NCBI RefSeq assembly: GCF_002078875.1
Contig: NC_034409.1
Span: 15,477,111 to 15,541,110, forward strand
DNA length: 64,000 bases
Origin: Numida meleagris
Taxonomy: Eukaryota; Chordata; Aves; Galliformes; Numididae
Direction of reading: 5' to 3'
Shown piece by piece: positions 40,401 through 52,200 of this stretch. The first letter of the stretch is position 1, and every line of letters starts with the position of its first letter. Position numbers and translations under genes: made by a program. The notes below the pieces were generated by a model, which worked only from the letters and a program-made list of their open reading frames with translations, was not told the origin of the DNA and did not search any database.

Positions 40401-43400
40401 AGCAAAAATTACCAGAAATCTTTTAATGCTGATTAGTAAAAGAAAGGTGTTGACTACAAGCTGATGTTGACGTGTTATTTTTCCCCAAGCGACTGCAGAC
40501 TATCAAGATATTATAGCTGACTTCAAATTTTTTTCTTGTTTGTTTACTTACTCTCTGGCAAAATGATGGGCAAGAAAATTCAAGAGCATCAAGTAGTTTA
40601 TTATGTATAACCTAAACAGCAAGTTAGAATGCTTGCAAGTGTTTAACATCTTCGACACTGATTCAGTCACAAACAACCTACATTAACTGATCTTTGCTGT
40701 AATTGTATGCTAAGGTTTACACAAGCCTTAATTGCTAGCAAGATATCAAGATTGGAATTTATTTTCCAGAAAGGCTCCACATTCACAAAGAAGTTTTAAT
40801 TGTAAAGCAAGGATTTTAAAATGTAATTGTGCCCACCAGTTTCAGTGGCATTGGAGTTAATTTGTTCTTAGAAGTCAAAGATTTCATGTAGCTTGATGAC
40901 CAAAACAAAGACTAAAACCCTCCTGCCTTCAAGTGGACTGGCTCCATGAGTTAGAGAGTAGTTAGAGTCCCATCAGGGCAACTGAAATTTGGTTTGGTCA
41001 ATCTAAGAAAAAGGAAAGGTACTCTCCTTCCAGAGCCATCCAACCTTCATTGTCTGAATACCTCTATTTCAAATCAGACAGAAAACAACAATCTTTGTGC
41101 TCTAACTCCTCAAAATAAATCATGTCTTGGAGTAAACATAACTGATCTCTCAACACAATAGCAAGCTCAAGTTAGCCCTGGCTCTACAGCCCAACACAGC
41201 AGTCAGTCAACTCAATTTGCCTCCATAAGCACTTAACTTCACAGAGTTCTTCTAGGGAGGGAAAACAACCAAATCTACGGATATTTGGGCAAACTGCATT
41301 CCCTAAGTCCCAACCCTTCTCCAGCCACAACAAAGCATTTGTTACAGGACTTATTAACATATTTACTTGGGACTGATTTTTCCATGACTATGACTTCAGA
41401 AGTCAAAAAGTAATGCTTCACTTACAAGATAGCCAGCAGCTATTCAAACTAAGTGTGGCATGGAGCATGCCTTAGCTAAACAGAGCAAGGTGTACCTGTC
41501 TCGGTCAACGATACTGCTTGCAAACAAACAAAACCAAAACACACACACCACCACCATCAAACAACAACAAACGAGAAGGGCTCAAGTGTGCTGAGCTGTC
41601 TTCAGATCTTGCAATTATACTTCTTCACAGGCTGAAAAAAACAAAGCCAGAGAAAAAACAACCTGAAACATGAGAGCCCTTATGTTTCTCTAGGTTGGCA
41701 GGTTAAGAGGCTGCTGGGTTGTGATTTGCACATGCCAGTATAAATGGAAGTTATATAGTGCATATCTGCACCGGTACAAGAGGAAAATGGGGAGATCCGT
41801 CTGTGCACAGATCTAGCATAAAGATAATAATCACAAGAAAAAGGATTTTTTGCGTAGAAGTAATTAATATTTGAAAAAGCTTGTCAAAGGACACAGCAAA
41901 TTCATTGCTATTTCCTGGCTTTAAATAGAATGCGTTTTCAGAAGATGTGCTCTGTTTCAGCCACAAAATATTAAACTCTACAGGATTCACTCACATAACT
42001 TGGAAGCTAATTCCCTCTCCACAGAAGTTCCTGGATGAAGTTCTGCGGCCTGCTGCCATCCAAACAGCTGGATTAGGTCACTACAATGCCATCTCCTCTG
42101 CCACCCTCTCCAAAATTTAGGCAGTGTAAATTATACAAGCAGTGAAGGAGCGCAAAGGGAAATTAATAGCATTTATCTTGAAGGTAAACTTAAAGCTCCC
42201 CTCAGACATCAGATAGCTCCAAAATCCCAAACAATTTTTTCTTCGTAAGTCTTTAGAAAAGCACAAACTTTTATTTTCTTTTGAGTCTTAACCAATAAGC
42301 TATTGTTCTTCCTCAATAGAATATAGAAAATGGTAAGAATTAATTGATCAAAGCTCCCTGTTGTTGAAGGAAATCCGCACCAGTACATTTTTAGCATGGA
42401 TATATGCAGTTCTCTACTACAGTCAGCAAATAAACTCCTTCTCCTTTGGCATGGTCCTGGTTCTTTTTCTGGTAGAATGGAATTGGACAGGGAAAATTAT
42501 TCCACAAAGCTTCTTGGGACTTCAAAACAAGGCAACACTTTGTACTGAACTGAAAGTTTTCACATTAGGCAGCAGCATGGTTGACAGGAAAATCAACTCC
42601 AACACAGCTCATTCTGGCCTAAGAGCTGGGTGTGAGGGCCTGCAGCTCACGAGCACTCTGCCCTAACATGCTGGGCTCCAAAGCAGGTCTCAGTAGCAGA
42701 TAGTTCTCACAAGATGTCTGGCAGATGAGTTCCCACCTTCACAACAGGTGAAGACCACAACACAGTGGGCTACTAACATAAAATAATCCCTCTGGGATTG
42801 AGAAGCATATGGTGCTGTAACTGTGCACAAGTACTCACAGCAGTAAGGAATCCCATTTGCAACAAAGAAAATGTTCCTTAAAAAACAGCCAGGCTGCTCT
42901 CCACCAGGACTGCAGTTCTGTTGTGCTTACTCCCACCCACCACTACCATTGTTCCATTTGCTCAGCACCAACCCAGAGGGAAAAATGCTATCTCTGAAAT
43001 CGGTAATATTCCTGCCTGTGCTCCTTTGTTCGTTTGAAACTTGTCATTTACATTTAAATTCAACCAGGCAATGCTTTGTCTGAGATGTGATGGGAACCCA
43101 GGAAAATACAGCATGATTTACATGTATAAAATGTGCAGGCTTGAAGCAGTGCCTGAAAATCAGAGAGTCCTGGAAGCAATAATCACCATAACCATTCCTT
43201 TTGCATTATTTCTATGACAATACTATTAGGAGAGTTGATATGAAAACATGGAAATGTAATCTCATTAGAGAAGATCTGAAGGTAGCTAAGGACATGAACT
43301 TCTGCAATTACATCTTTGAAAAGATGCATGGTGCTACCATTCATGCCAGTTCATGCCATCTCCAGTCTACTGCATGGTGTATCAGTTTACATCTACGTAG

Positions 43401-46400
43401 AACCAGGAAATAAAGCACATGAGAAGACTGTTTTAGGAGTGTTTATTTTTTAAGATATGAATGTCTGGGCAATGAACTCCTTTCCCGTTACTGACGTACA
43501 GCTGCAATTCAAGTAAGGTCACAACATTTCTTGAAAACATTAAGCATAGTTTATTTACAGATCCACATCCAAGTACTAGAAGCACTGTTTGATAAACCAA
43601 CTCGTTCCCAAGTTTCAGGAATATTGTTCTACCAGCAACCTCTCCTTCCAGCTGGTACTTCACAACCCTCAGAGCATCTCATTCACTTCGGCAACAGCAA
43701 TTATCTGTACCAACCCTTTCCCTTCCGATTCCTGCTCTTATAACCCAACTTTCCCCAGTGCTGAAGGAACAGCCTGAGGTCCTAAACATGCTCTGAGATC
43801 AAGCAGAAAGCCCAGTGCCAAAAACTCACAAATTAAGGGCATTTGAGCTACGCATTGCTACTTAGGTTAGCTTTTCAGTCTCATGGAGATATTCTTTTTG
43901 TTTGCAAAACAATGTTTGCTAGTAAAAGCCAATTCTCTGGATCCATCTAAAACACACTTTTAAGAGGGATCTTCTATAAAAGAAGTCTAAGCTGACACAC
44001 AAATGTCACTGAATCAAAAAGAAAAAGCCTATCCTATCTAACAAGAGATGAACAAGGACGGCAAAGCTCTTTAGGAGAAAAAAACCCAGTGGTTAACATA
44101 GACAAAAAAATTGAGATAATTGGAAGCAATTACTTTCAGGGACTCTGGGTTCAGACTTTTCTTAGCACAAAAAGTAGATGATGCATTTAAAATGAAGTAT
44201 GCCAATTACTATGGGGCTAATAGCCATTTGAACATTTGTATTGCGTATGTGCATCATCCAACAAAAAAGAGCAAATGTGTCAGCCTCAAAAGTATAATTT
44301 CTTTGCTTTCCTCAATTTGTCTTTTTTTTTCTTTTTATATGGCAATGAATAGAGTATGTGAAGAAAAAAAAAGAATGCTGTGAAAGTCAGTAACAAAACA
44401 GGGGAAGAAAATCCACCTAACTTTCTAAGTAGTTATTACGTTGTTTAAAACTGACGTTCCAACAGCAAGCTTTCAAGTTTCATTTTGTACTCTAAGACCA
44501 GACATGAAAACACTATAAATACAAAAAAAAAAAAACCTGAAACGAGACTTGTTAAAGATGAGAAAAACTAGCTCTTCTTCTGAAACATATCATACCATAT
44601 AAATCGATAATTAAATACAACGATATTTTAGCTAAGCTAGTTACTAAAGCAAGCAATCAGCCGTGACAAACTTGAAGTTTTCCAGTTCCCGGCAAACAGC
44701 GACGCCTAAACCCCAACGCTGTGACTTCTAGCGGCATGCCATTGAGCATGGGTCACCCGAACACGATGGCACAAGTCTGCCACCTGCTGAAAAAAGTCAA
44801 ACCTGCACTAACAAAACCAAACTCAGAGCAGAGAGGACGTTTTCCTACAAGATTTTCAGCAGAAGGAATCCACCTACACACACAATCAAAGTAATAGGTA
44901 ATAACTATTTCAGCATGCACGTGTTGTTTATGGTGTCAAATTCATGCTACTTTTGAATACAAACTTGTCAAAGAACTGAAGAGGCAGGAAACAATACAAA
45001 ATACACAGAAATAACAGAAAATACAATTTATAAAATTAGTTTGAAAACAAACTGTCTACCTTCTCAAATAAGCACCTCCACATAACTTTAAGAATTGTCA
45101 ATTGTTTGTCTTGGCATGTTCACATCAAAACAATTCAGCCACACTGTGACTGTGCAGTTTTTTGACTCTTCTGAGCTTTTGAGAAATCCCCTTCTTTCTG
45201 TCTCAGAAAAACTGAATCTGAGCCTTTAGTTTTAAGCAATGATTACAAAATTGTTAGCTACATTATTCTTGTTTTCATCTCAGACAATGTTACATTTCAG
45301 CAAATTTAGGAACCACAGCTCTACTGAAACCAGTAGGCCTTGGCAACAAAAAGCCATGACAAACAGAGTCTTTACGATGAATAGTTAAAACATACAAACA
45401 ACTCCAATGGACGTTTTTCAGAAGCAAAATACTAAGATCAATTTTCCAAAAGACAGACAGTCCAAGATTATAAAGTATGTTTAACTAATTCTTAAACACT
45501 GCCACTGCTACTGATATCTATGAAATTCCTAACAAACACTTGAAATTTGGAAGACCTTTCTTTAAGATTAATCATGATGTAATTAAATCACCTTGATTTC
45601 TGAAACTGAATCACGTTAACATTAAATATTACCTGTAAAGTCTCTCTGGCTCACCAGCAAAAGTAAAAATATAGCTTTTTGCTAACCAACAAATTTCTCC
45701 TTTCCTGTTTTAATAATTCATGGATTTTCCCAGTTGTAAAAATTTATTTAAACTCAGCCTGATTTAACTTCTCAGAAAGCATTGAGAGTAAGCATACAGT
45801 TAAATTAAAATATAAGTACTCTAATAAATCCTGTGATAAAATATTATGCCATCCTACAGTATTCTTGACAACAAACTAGTAAAGCAGTTCACAGAGACCT
45901 CTCTACATGAGTACGTTGTGATGTAGAGCTCGCCAGAAAGGCATTGAGTTCTAATTTTTGGGGGGCTTTCTGTATTCACTTGTCTTTAAAGAAGAAATAT
46001 ATACTTGCATTAATACAGTATGTGTTAAAACTAGCTTTTCTTTTCACTTGGAACATGGCTGCTACCTCAGTTGAAAGGCTAAGTACAAAGCATAACCACT
46101 GCCCTCCTAACAGCACTGATAATCTGAGGTGTTCATATACCAGCATCAACAGTCATCCCAGACAAAATACAACAACCATGGATTACTGTACAGGATTTTT
46201 TTTTCATCTTGTCAAGGCAATGAATGCCTGCTCCTCTGTAAAAAGCCAGGAAAACAAAACAACAGATCTGAGAGATAGGTCAAAATTCTAGCCAGATCCT
46301 CACCCCTTTCCATGTTACCATTCTAACTGGCTCAGTACTACCATTTGAGGATGAAAATGAAGTTGTATTGAAACATGCTTATGCTCTTTACCTTGTTTAC

Positions 46401-47159
46401 ATTTTCACAAGAACATTATACAAAAACAGAATTGGATGAAGAAGGCGTGCAAGATTTTCCTCCCAAATCCATCACAGTAAAGTCACAGTGCAGGACAGCA
46501 TCCTGGACTCCACAAGAACCATGTCGGATTCTTTAAAAGCAACCCAGTACACATTTCTCTTGGCCATTCAACTTGGTAAAGTCCAATGGAGAGTGATCAA
46601 AAAACGGCATTTCCTACTGTACACACATGGGCAACAAATTACCATCCTGGCAACGGGGCAAAAAGAAAGCAGTAACCTAAAAAGTGTTTCAAAAGCAATT
46701 TAAATAAACCCACTTACTGAGTGGGCTTTAAGGTTTCCTTAGAAGAAACATGGCTGCAAAGACATTGGACAGGAGAATGAGTTAACCACACTGTTCACGG
46801 GAAGGGCTCAGAGCCAGAATACTGATCTGCATACTGTAAAGAAAACAAAACTAACAGAACCACTATGTGTAACTCCACAGCACTGACTTTTGAAGTGGGA
46901 TTCCATTTCAGAGTGACTGGAGTGGCAATAACATAAGTTCGCATAGCTGGCACTACAGTACTTTAGAGGGCAAGACCTTAGAGATGCTACGCAGTATGTG
47001 AAACTTTCAGTGCCCCCAGCACATCATTTAGTTACGTTTATAAAAACTGCTTAACTGTTAAATTGAACTTTTTTTTTTAGCCTCATTAAAGCCATTTGCT
47101 GACAGGAACCATTACAGCCTTCTTTTACTCTGAAGATAGTGCACACTGAATGGTTTTTT

Positions 47160-47161
47160 TT

Positions 47162-47192
<31 letters not shown>

Positions 47193-47222
47193 AAAAAGAA
47201 CCACCACCACCAAACAACAACC
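47160..47222 (+). repeat. CAAAA/CCA simple repeat
   Basis: ACAAAACAAAACAAAAC is followed by CACCACCACC. It lies in the AT-rich sequence downstream of ALG10. A similar CA/CCA/CAA tract lies at 41521-41572. Confidence 0.8.
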
Positions 47223-47578
47223 ATTGTATTTTACCCTTGTAAAAAATACATATTCTCCATAGTTCCATTAGATTTGCATATATATGAAAAGCACTTAAAA
47301 GAACAGTTCAGTAGTGCCATTAGTAATTGTTTAAGATTACAAGTCAAAGATCTTGGAAACACTGAGTTCAATTTGGAAATGCAAGTGCACACACATCCTA
47401 CTTGAATACAAACTGTGAACACAGAACTTTGGGACATAAAAGCCCTATTATTTACAGGGGCATTCATTATATTGCATTCCACTGTGTAACAACACGTTTC
47501 AGTCTGACACACATAAATTACTCCCCTTCTAATAGTTTACAATATCAACCGCAATTTATCTTTTGTTGTACAGTAACA

Positions 47579-48021
47579 TTTATTCCCCCAAAGAAGGTAC
47601 ATGCAGGCAGCCTCCACTGTATTTTCTAACTACCAGCTTGAAATAAGATTTCCAAAACGTCCTAATGATTAAAGAGCCAACATTCTGTTTGCAAAACTCA
47701 TGTAAGCATTTATTGACAAAAAAACTCCTGAACATTCAGTAGGTTGTAGGACGTAGGTGTTTCTGAAAGCGTTATCGTTCAGCAGTTTTATACCTTGACC
47801 TTTAGCAGGCACAGATGGAAGGGGTGTGTTCCAAAGAGGAAATATGCATCCCGAGGTAACACTTAGACTCTGTTTTAAAGACAAACCTCAGAAACATAAA
47901 CTGCCATATCTCAGACTACATTAGAGAAAATATTACAATGAAGAATAACTGTAAACATCTCCCATGTTTCACATTAATTACTGTTAAGTGTTCCCAAATT
48001 TCATCTCCTACCCAATTTATT
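47579..48021 (-). terminator. Candidate polyadenylation signals of ALG10
   Basis: Three AATAAA hexamers lie on the minus strand downstream of the ALG10 stop, at 48021-48016, 47714-47709 and 47584-47579. They are about 200, 510 and 640 nt past the stop codon. Any of them could end the transcript, and more distal signals are possible because the AT-rich, CR1-free sequence continues for kilobases. The true end cannot be decided from sequence alone. Confidence 0.4.
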
Positions 48022-48223
48022 AATTCCAGGAGCTCAGAAATTCAATATCCGCACACTGTAACATATCACATCCAATTCCAAGAACGTAAGCAACTTCCTT
48101 CCTTCTCCAGTCCTCAGGGAAAAAATAGTCCACATATAATATAGAACATGGTACTTTGTTCCAGAATCCACAGTTCTAAAACGGAACTTGGTTTTCATAA
48201 GGGTATGAAGGTTATAAAAAAAG

Positions 48224-49279
48224 TCACCACATAAACCTCTGGATTTCTACACTATTTGGCCACTGGAATGTTTTGTTTAGGAAAAGATAAAATGTTACTA
48301 CATTCACAACAACATAAAAAGCCAACTCAACAAGTTGTCTATAAACAGGTGGAAATGGAATATTGAGCCTGTATATTAAGAATGGCAAAATAAAGTAACG
48401 GAACTCTAGCAGCTTTTGGGGAACCGTGACTGATAATAAACATACAAAATACATTAAAATCCAGAATACCGATTTTGATTTTATTGTATCAACAAAACTC
48501 CAGCCGGCAAATATGTAGGCTGGAACTAACACATACTTTACAAGCTCATGTCTTTGGAAGATTTTTCTCCAGACATAGAACGTGTAATGTCTATTATCTG
48601 CTAGTAAATACTTATGAACATAGGTAAATTTCCAAATCAAGAACAAAGAGATGGCAGTGAATAGGCTGTACTGCACAAGGTGTCTTCGCAATGACTGCAG
48701 GAATTTCCTGATTTTAGTAGGGGTCAGTAAATGAGGGAAAGAAAAAAAGAGAGTAAAGGACAAAAAATAGAACAGCTGGGGAAAGTGCAAACAGGCTTCG
48801 TGGCTACTTCTGTCACCAACAACTATTCCACCATTGATGATGACAAAAACAAAGAATGCAGTTACTAATATAATGTATGGCCACGTTAAAGCAATAAGCG
48901 TAACTAAGTTTTTAGGCAATGTGAGATATTCAATAAGAAATCGCATGATTATGGTCAGATCAGAAAACGATGTTCTCAAGGAAGAGATCCTTTCGTCTTT
49001 CTTTTTCAGAAACTCTGTCTTCCAGGCTTCGTTTAGCTTTTCTGCAACAACACTTCCAGCACAAAAAACGGTCCACACAATATTTGTCTGACGAAACATG
49101 AAAGCACAAAATCCAAGCAGAGCTGAAGCTTTATGGTTACCATAAAGGCACATTAAATACGCGAAGAGAGTAAAAAATACTGATCCTGTGTCCGTATAAT
49201 AAAGGAATGTAAAAAAATAAAGGGTGGGAAATGTTGCAAGAGTTAACGAAGACAAGATTCTCTGCAAACCAGACACAGC
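48224..49279 (-). CDS. ALG10: ALG10 coding exon 3, terminal (residues 122-472)
   Basis: A pyrimidine-rich acceptor ending CTTCTCTAG precedes GCT GTG TCT GGT. The exon then stays open for 351 codons to the stop at 48226-48224. It holds about three quarters of the enzyme, including the [19 protein letters not shown] and [11 protein letters not shown] blocks. One N-glycosylation-type sequon (NKT) lies near residue 456. Conserved sequence begins two codons before the first possible in-frame start, which shows that this is a spliced exon and not a separate intronless gene. Confidence 0.96.
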   Translation of the reverse strand, partial: AVSGLQRILSSLTLATFPTLYFFTFLYYTDTGSVFFTLFAYLMCLYGNHKASALLGFCAFMFRQTNIVWTVFCAGSVVAEKLNEAWKTEFLKKKDERISSLRTSFSDLTIIMRFLIEYLTLPKNLVTLIALTWPYIILVTAFFVFVIINGGIVVGDRSSHEACLHFPQLFYFLSFTLFFSFPHLLTPTKIRKFLQSLRRHLVQYSLFTAISLFLIWKFTYVHKYLLADNRHYTFYVWRKIFQRHELVKYVLVPAYIFAGWSFVDTIKSKSVFWILMYFVCLLSVTVPQKLLEFRYFILPFLIYRLNIPFPPVYRQLVELAFYVVVNVVTFYLFLNKTFQWPNSVEIQRFMW

Positions 49280-52200
49280 CTAGAGAAGAAGCAGAGAAAT
49301 ATGATTAGTAATGTCCAATTAAAAAAACACATATATTTGTGAGAATTCCATTATGACAGTATATCACCTCTTACGCCCTTTGATTCCACTGCTGTATGAC
49401 CACATATGCTTCATTTTTGTTAAGCTCCTGTTATGGTAATATAGAATGTCGGACAATACAATGTTAAAAGACAAATAAAAACATCAAACTTTATTGCTGG
49501 TGAAATAAAAATATGGCAAAGAAAATACACCAACTCTTTTAATACATTGAGGGTTCACATAATTGTGACATCAAAATCATTGTGGGACTGTAATTGCTCC
49601 CACATCTAGGATAAAAAAATACATTAATGGGAAAAAGAAAAAAAAAAATCAGTCCTTTATGCCACTGCAATCTCATTATCACATTCTGTTTGTAAGACAG
49701 CAAAACACACCATGCTGTTTTGTCTTTTGAAGCCAGCCCACAAAATGGTCAGCTCAAGTTTCTAATCTTTGGTGCAGCATTTATTGTTCATTTTCGTTAT
49801 AATTCACAAGTTAAAAAAGAAACTTTAAAGAAGACAGGAAACCATACTGTTTAAAACTTCTGCCAATTATTTCACTCGCTACATGATATAATGCAATTCA
49901 CAACATTAAAAAATGCTGCCTGATGTTTCTGAAGGATGCAGCGTTGGATGAAACAGTCACCACCATAAAGAAAAGAGAAAATGCTCAGAGCCCAAAGAAA
50001 CGGCAACAACAGAAACACAATTTCTCATGTTTGTACTATTATCAAGAAATCTTTCATCTTCTTACAATTATACTTCAACCTCCAAACATAAAATTAAGTA
50101 TTCCAAAAAAGGAAACAATTTATTGAATTTGACTTAATTTGGTTTCTTTTCATGTGCTTAAACGTGCATTAGTCCCCTGTAAGAAAACATATCCTTTACG
50201 GTAATGGAATCGGGGAACAGGAAAAATGTTCTTAGGGGTAAAAAGTGAAACTAAAGAACTTTCATGAAGTTGAAAGACTTTGACTAGACCATAAACCGCT
50301 GAAAAAATTTACCTACAACAATGGTGGATGCTTCACCACTTTAAAAATACAACTGTAATTCTCTTGTATCCAAACTGAACCATTACGGTCTGGATGGGTA
50401 AACAGCTAAATAGGTAAAAATGGGCTGTATCAAACTCTATCCAAGGGTAAGAAGAATACTGGAGGCATCTCTTCTAGGACCTGCCCTGTTTAACATCTTT
50501 TTCAATGACCTGAAACAACAGACTACACTCATCAAGTTTGCAGATAACACTGACCTGTAGTGACTCAGACAATACACTCAAGGGCAGGGCTGCCAATCAG
50601 AGTGACCTACACAGGCTGGAGAATGGGGCTACAGAAATCTTATGAAATTCAACAAAGGCAAATGTAAATGCCTGTATCTGAGAAGTAAGAACCTCCTGCA
50701 ATGACACAGCCTTGGCATGGAGTAGTTGATGATCCACTTTGGAAAAGGACCCAGGGGTCTCAGCAGGCAGCAAGGTGAACATGAACCAGCAGTGTGCCCT
50801 GGCACAAAGGAACAGCAACAGCCTCTTGAGCTGCACTGACAAAAGGGCAGCAGTAGATCAAGGAAAGTGATTATCCCTCTCTACTCCGTATTTGTCAAGC
50901 TGCGTTTAGTATACCATGTCCAGTTTTGTGCTCCATAATAGAACAAAGGCATTCCTGAACTGGAGCAAGGGCAGAGGGCCACTAAGACAGCGAAGGGCTG
51001 AAGCACCTGCCCTGAGCAGAAAGACTGAGGGAGCTGGCCTTGTTCAGCCTGGAAAATAGATGGTTTTGGGTGGACTGAACAGCAGCCTAGCTATGAGGAA
51101 GTTAACAGGCAAAGGGAGTTGGGCTCCTCAAACGGTGCTTGGTGGGAGGACAAGAGGCAATGGGTATAAAGTGAAATAAAAAGTTCAGACTGGATGCAAA
51201 AAAAAAAACCAAACTAAACTCTTCTATCATGAGGCCAGTCAAGCAGTGGAACAGGTTGCCTATTGAGGTTGTGTTGTCATAGAGCAACCTGGTTTGATCT
51301 CAGGGTTTGCCTGCTTTGAGCTGGAGGTTGGACTACAGACCTCCCAAGACCCCTTCAAACTTGAATTATTCATAGAAAAACAGAATATTCCAAGCTGGAA
51401 GGGACCCACACGGATCATCAACTCCTAACTCCACACAGGACCACACGAAAATCAAATCATAGCTCTGGGAGTGTTGTCCAAATGCTCCTTGAACTCCAAC
51501 AGCTCAGGGCCATGCCCACTGCCCTGGGCAGCCTGTTCCATGCCCACTGCCCTCTGGTGCAGATCCTTTCCCTAACCCCCCAGCCCTCTCCTCACACAGC
51601 TCCATGCCGTTCCCTCGGGCCCTGTCGCTGTGACAGAGAGCAGAGCTCAGCGCTGCCCCTCTGCTCCCTGTGAGGAGCCGCAGCCGCCATGAGGCCTCCC
51701 CTCAGCTCCTCTGCTCTGGGCTGAGCAAACCCAGGGACCTCAGCCACTCCTCATACATCTTCCCCTCCAGACCCTTCACCAACTTCATATCCCTCCTTTG
51801 GATGCTCTCTACTAGCTTGATGTCCCTCTGATATTGTGGCACCCAAATGCACCCAGTGCAGGAGGTGAGGCCGCACAGCACAGAGCAGAGTGGGACAAGC
51901 CTTCCCCTCGCCTGCTGGCAGTGCTGGGCCTGGTGCGCCCCCGAGTACAGTTGGCTCTTTGGGCTGCCAGGGCACACTGCTGACTCACATTCAACTTGCC
52001 ATTGGCCAGAACCCTCAAACCCTTTTCCATGGGACTACAGAGTTTTTTTCCAACCTGCATTATTTTCTAACTCTTAAATATTGACACTGAATGTAGAATC
52101 TTTTCTAAAGAACACATTTTGATTCAAACTGAATCACAGAATTGTTTGAGCTGGAACAGTCCCTTAAAGGTAATCTAGTCCAATTCCCCTGCAACAGACA

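Larger units (their letters stand above)
37496..48223. other. CR1-free AT-rich stretch downstream of ALG10
   Basis: About 10.7 kb with no CR1 or other transposon that I recognise, only CA/CAAAA-type simple repeats. The end nearest ALG10 must hold its 3' UTR. How far the UTR extends cannot be seen. No other coding exon is supportable. Confidence 0.55.
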
